Shown here: positions 6,276-7,547 of the stretch, one piece after another
Position numbering within the stretch: position 1 is the stretch's first letter
Layout: the number at the start of each line of letters is the position of its first letter
Assembly (NCBI GenBank): GCA_001437855.1
Contig: LIBD01000041.1
Span: forward strand, 1 to 7,547
Length of the DNA: 7,547 nt
Direction of reading: 5' to 3'
Source: Actinobacteria bacterium BACL4 MAG-120820-bin23
GTDB taxonomy: Bacteria; Actinomycetota; Actinomycetes; Nanopelagicales; Nanopelagicaceae
Made by a program: the position numbers and the translations under genes
Notes under the pieces: generated by a model
What the model was told of the DNA's origin: nothing
Databases searched by the model: none
The model's input: the letters and a program-made list of their open reading frames with translations, nothing else

Positions 6276-7547
6276 TTAGCAACCTAATAATTTTTGGGCT
6301 AAGTAACTCTCAACTTGATCAAGTGCGATTCGAGATTGCGCCATCGTATCTCGCTCTCTAATTGTTACCGCTTGGTCATCTAAGCTTTCAAAATCAACTG
6401 TGATACAAAATGGGGTACCAATCTCATCTTGTCGTCGATACCTTCTACCGATTGCCCCAGCGTCATCAAAATCCACATTCCAGTGCTTGGCAAGTGCGGT
6501 GGCTAAATCCTTTGCTTTTGGCGATAAATCAGCGTTTCTAGATAGTGGCAGCACCGCTACCTTAATTGGTGCCAATCTAAAATCTAACTTCATTACTGCG
6601 CGCTTTTCCATCTCACCCTTAGAGTTTGGTGCTTCATCTTCAGTGTAAGCATCTAACATAAAAGTTAATGCGCAGCGATCAACTCCTGCTGCTGGTTCAA
6701 TAACATAAGGGGTCCACCGCTCATTTTTTTCTTGATCAAACCAAGTTAAGTTTTCACCCGATGCTCTGGAGTGTGCTTTCAGATCAAAATCAGTTCGATT
6801 AGCAATTCCTTCTAGCTCACCCCACTCAGTGCCAGCAAACTCAAATTTATACTCAATATCTGCAGTTCGCTTTGAATAATGGGAAAGTTTTTCCTTTGGA
6901 TGTTCAAAAATTCTTAATCGATCTGAATTAATACCTAAATCTTTATACCAAGCTAATCTGGTATCAATCCAATATTGATGCCAATCTTCATCTGTGCCTG
7001 GAACTACAAAAAATTCCATCTCCATCTGCTCAAACTCACGGGTTCTAAAAATAAAGTTTCCTGGTGTAATTTCATTTCTAAATGATTTTCCAATTTGACC
7101 AATACCAAACGGTGGCTTTTTTCTAGAGGTTGATGCCACATTATCAAAATTTATAAATATTCCCTGGGCTGTCTCTGGCCGTAAATACGCCAAACCAGAT
7201 TCATCCTCAACCGGTCCAAGATAGGTTTTTAACAAACCAGAAAATTGTTTAGGGGCGGTAAATTTTCCTTTTGTGCCGCAATTTGGGCAATTAACCTCAT
7301 CTAAGGATGTAGGTTTTTTCTTATGCTTATTCTCATAAGCCTCTTCTAAATGATCTGCGCGATATCGCTTATGACAGCTGGTGCACTCAGTTAATGGATC
7401 AGAGAAAGTTTCAACATGACCAGATGCTTGCCAAACCTCACGAGCTAAAATTACGCAGGAATCTAATCCGACTACATCATCTCGACCTTGCACCATAGAT
7501 TTCCACCATTGGCGCTTAATATTATTTTTTAACTCAACCCCAAGTGG
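6276..7547 (-). CDS. glyS: Glycyl-tRNA synthetase, dimeric class II type (N-terminus outside window)
   Basis: The frame is open to the window edge, with 423 codons visible. The Met at 7496 is internal, because the 17 codons before it ([17 protein letters not shown]) are family sequence. Only a short N-terminal stretch is missing, judging from the usual length near 460 residues. The enzyme charges tRNA-Gly with glycine using ATP. Numbering from the Met at 7496: a Cys cluster CTSC (38-41) with CPNC (70-73), fit for zinc; class II motif 2 [25 protein letters not shown] (139-163, given in two parts: [10 protein letters not shown] and [15 protein letters not shown]); the glycine-recognition region [16 protein letters not shown] (224-239); motif 3 [14 protein letters not shown] (271-284); and the anticodon-binding domain from about 310, with [20 protein letters not shown] (344-363). 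It is the first visible gene of the - strand operon, so any promoter or leader control lies outside the window. Confidence 0.96.
   Translation of the reverse strand, partial: PLGVELKNNIKRQWWKSMVQGRDDVVGLDSCVILAREVWQASGHVETFSDPLTECTSCHKRYRADHLEEAYENKHKKKPTSLDEVNCPNCGTKGKFTAPKQFSGLLKTYLGPVEDESGLAYLRPETAQGIFINFDNVASTSRKKPPFGIGQIGKSFRNEITPGNFIFRTREFEQMEMEFFVVPGTDEDWHQYWIDTRLAWYKDLGINSDRLRIFEHPKEKLSHYSKRTADIEYKFEFAGTEWGELEGIANRTDFDLKAHSRASGENLTWFDQEKNERWTPYVIEPAAGVDRCALTFMLDAYTEDEAPNSKGEMEKRAVMKLDFRLAPIKVAVLPLSRNADLSPKAKDLATALAKHWNVDFDDAGAIGRRYRRQDEIGTPFCITVDFESLDDQAVTIRERDTMAQSRIALDQVESYLAQKLLGC

Noticed and set aside
7494..7496. ATG as the start of glyS
   Set aside because: Codons from 7547 to 7497 encode conserved glycyl-tRNA synthetase residues (PLGVELKNN), so the gene extends beyond the window.
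1..7547. Mobile elements, CRISPR array, prophage, defence island or other novel multi-gene system
   Set aside because: No transposase, integrase, terminal inverted repeats, regular spaced repeats or unknown gene cluster is seen. Every gene belongs to a recognisable family, and most are in a conserved housekeeping order.

Overview
The window reads as a compact housekeeping segment of a small, AT-leaning actinobacterial genome. Four 60-base lines counted by hand gave 32 to 47% GC. Arg and Leu codons are often AGA/CGA and TTA, intergenic gaps are mostly 0 to 81 bases, and no mobile element is visible. The order glyS, dusB, dgt, dnaG is a conserved actinobacterial arrangement. Together with the low GC and tight packing, this suggests a streamlined aquatic actinobacterium such as the freshwater acI/Nanopelagicales group. 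That assignment is inference, not proof.

Layout from the left: the last 104 codons of galT (galactose-1-phosphate uridylyltransferase) enter on the + strand and stop at 315. Everything else is on the - strand. Read in the direction of transcription (right to left) it runs: glyS (5' end outside the window), dusB, a membrane-anchored YdcF/SanA-type DUF218 protein, a TRIC/UPF0126 membrane protein, dgt, dnaG, tRNA-Asn(GUU), and a one-domain ACT protein whose stop codon abuts the galT stop.

The first four genes are separated by only 1, 5 and 3 bases, so they look like one translationally coupled operon. Two of them start with TTG. dgt and dnaG follow after 39- and 45-base gaps, each with an identical AGGA Shine-Dalgarno core 7 bases before ATG. 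A possible sigma-70-like promoter lies in the 81-base gap before the tRNA. The theme is translation and replication: tRNA charging (glyS), tRNA modification (dusB), dNTP balance (dgt), priming (dnaG) and tRNA-Asn. Two less well understood membrane-associated genes sit between dusB and dgt.

I found no CRISPR array, transposon, prophage or clearly new multi-gene system. The observations most worth checking are: the ACT gene whose start codon lies one base beyond the mature tRNA-Asn 3' end; a GalT lacking the three C-terminal His ligands of the classical iron site; and the two-membrane-gene insertion in the dusB-dgt interval.
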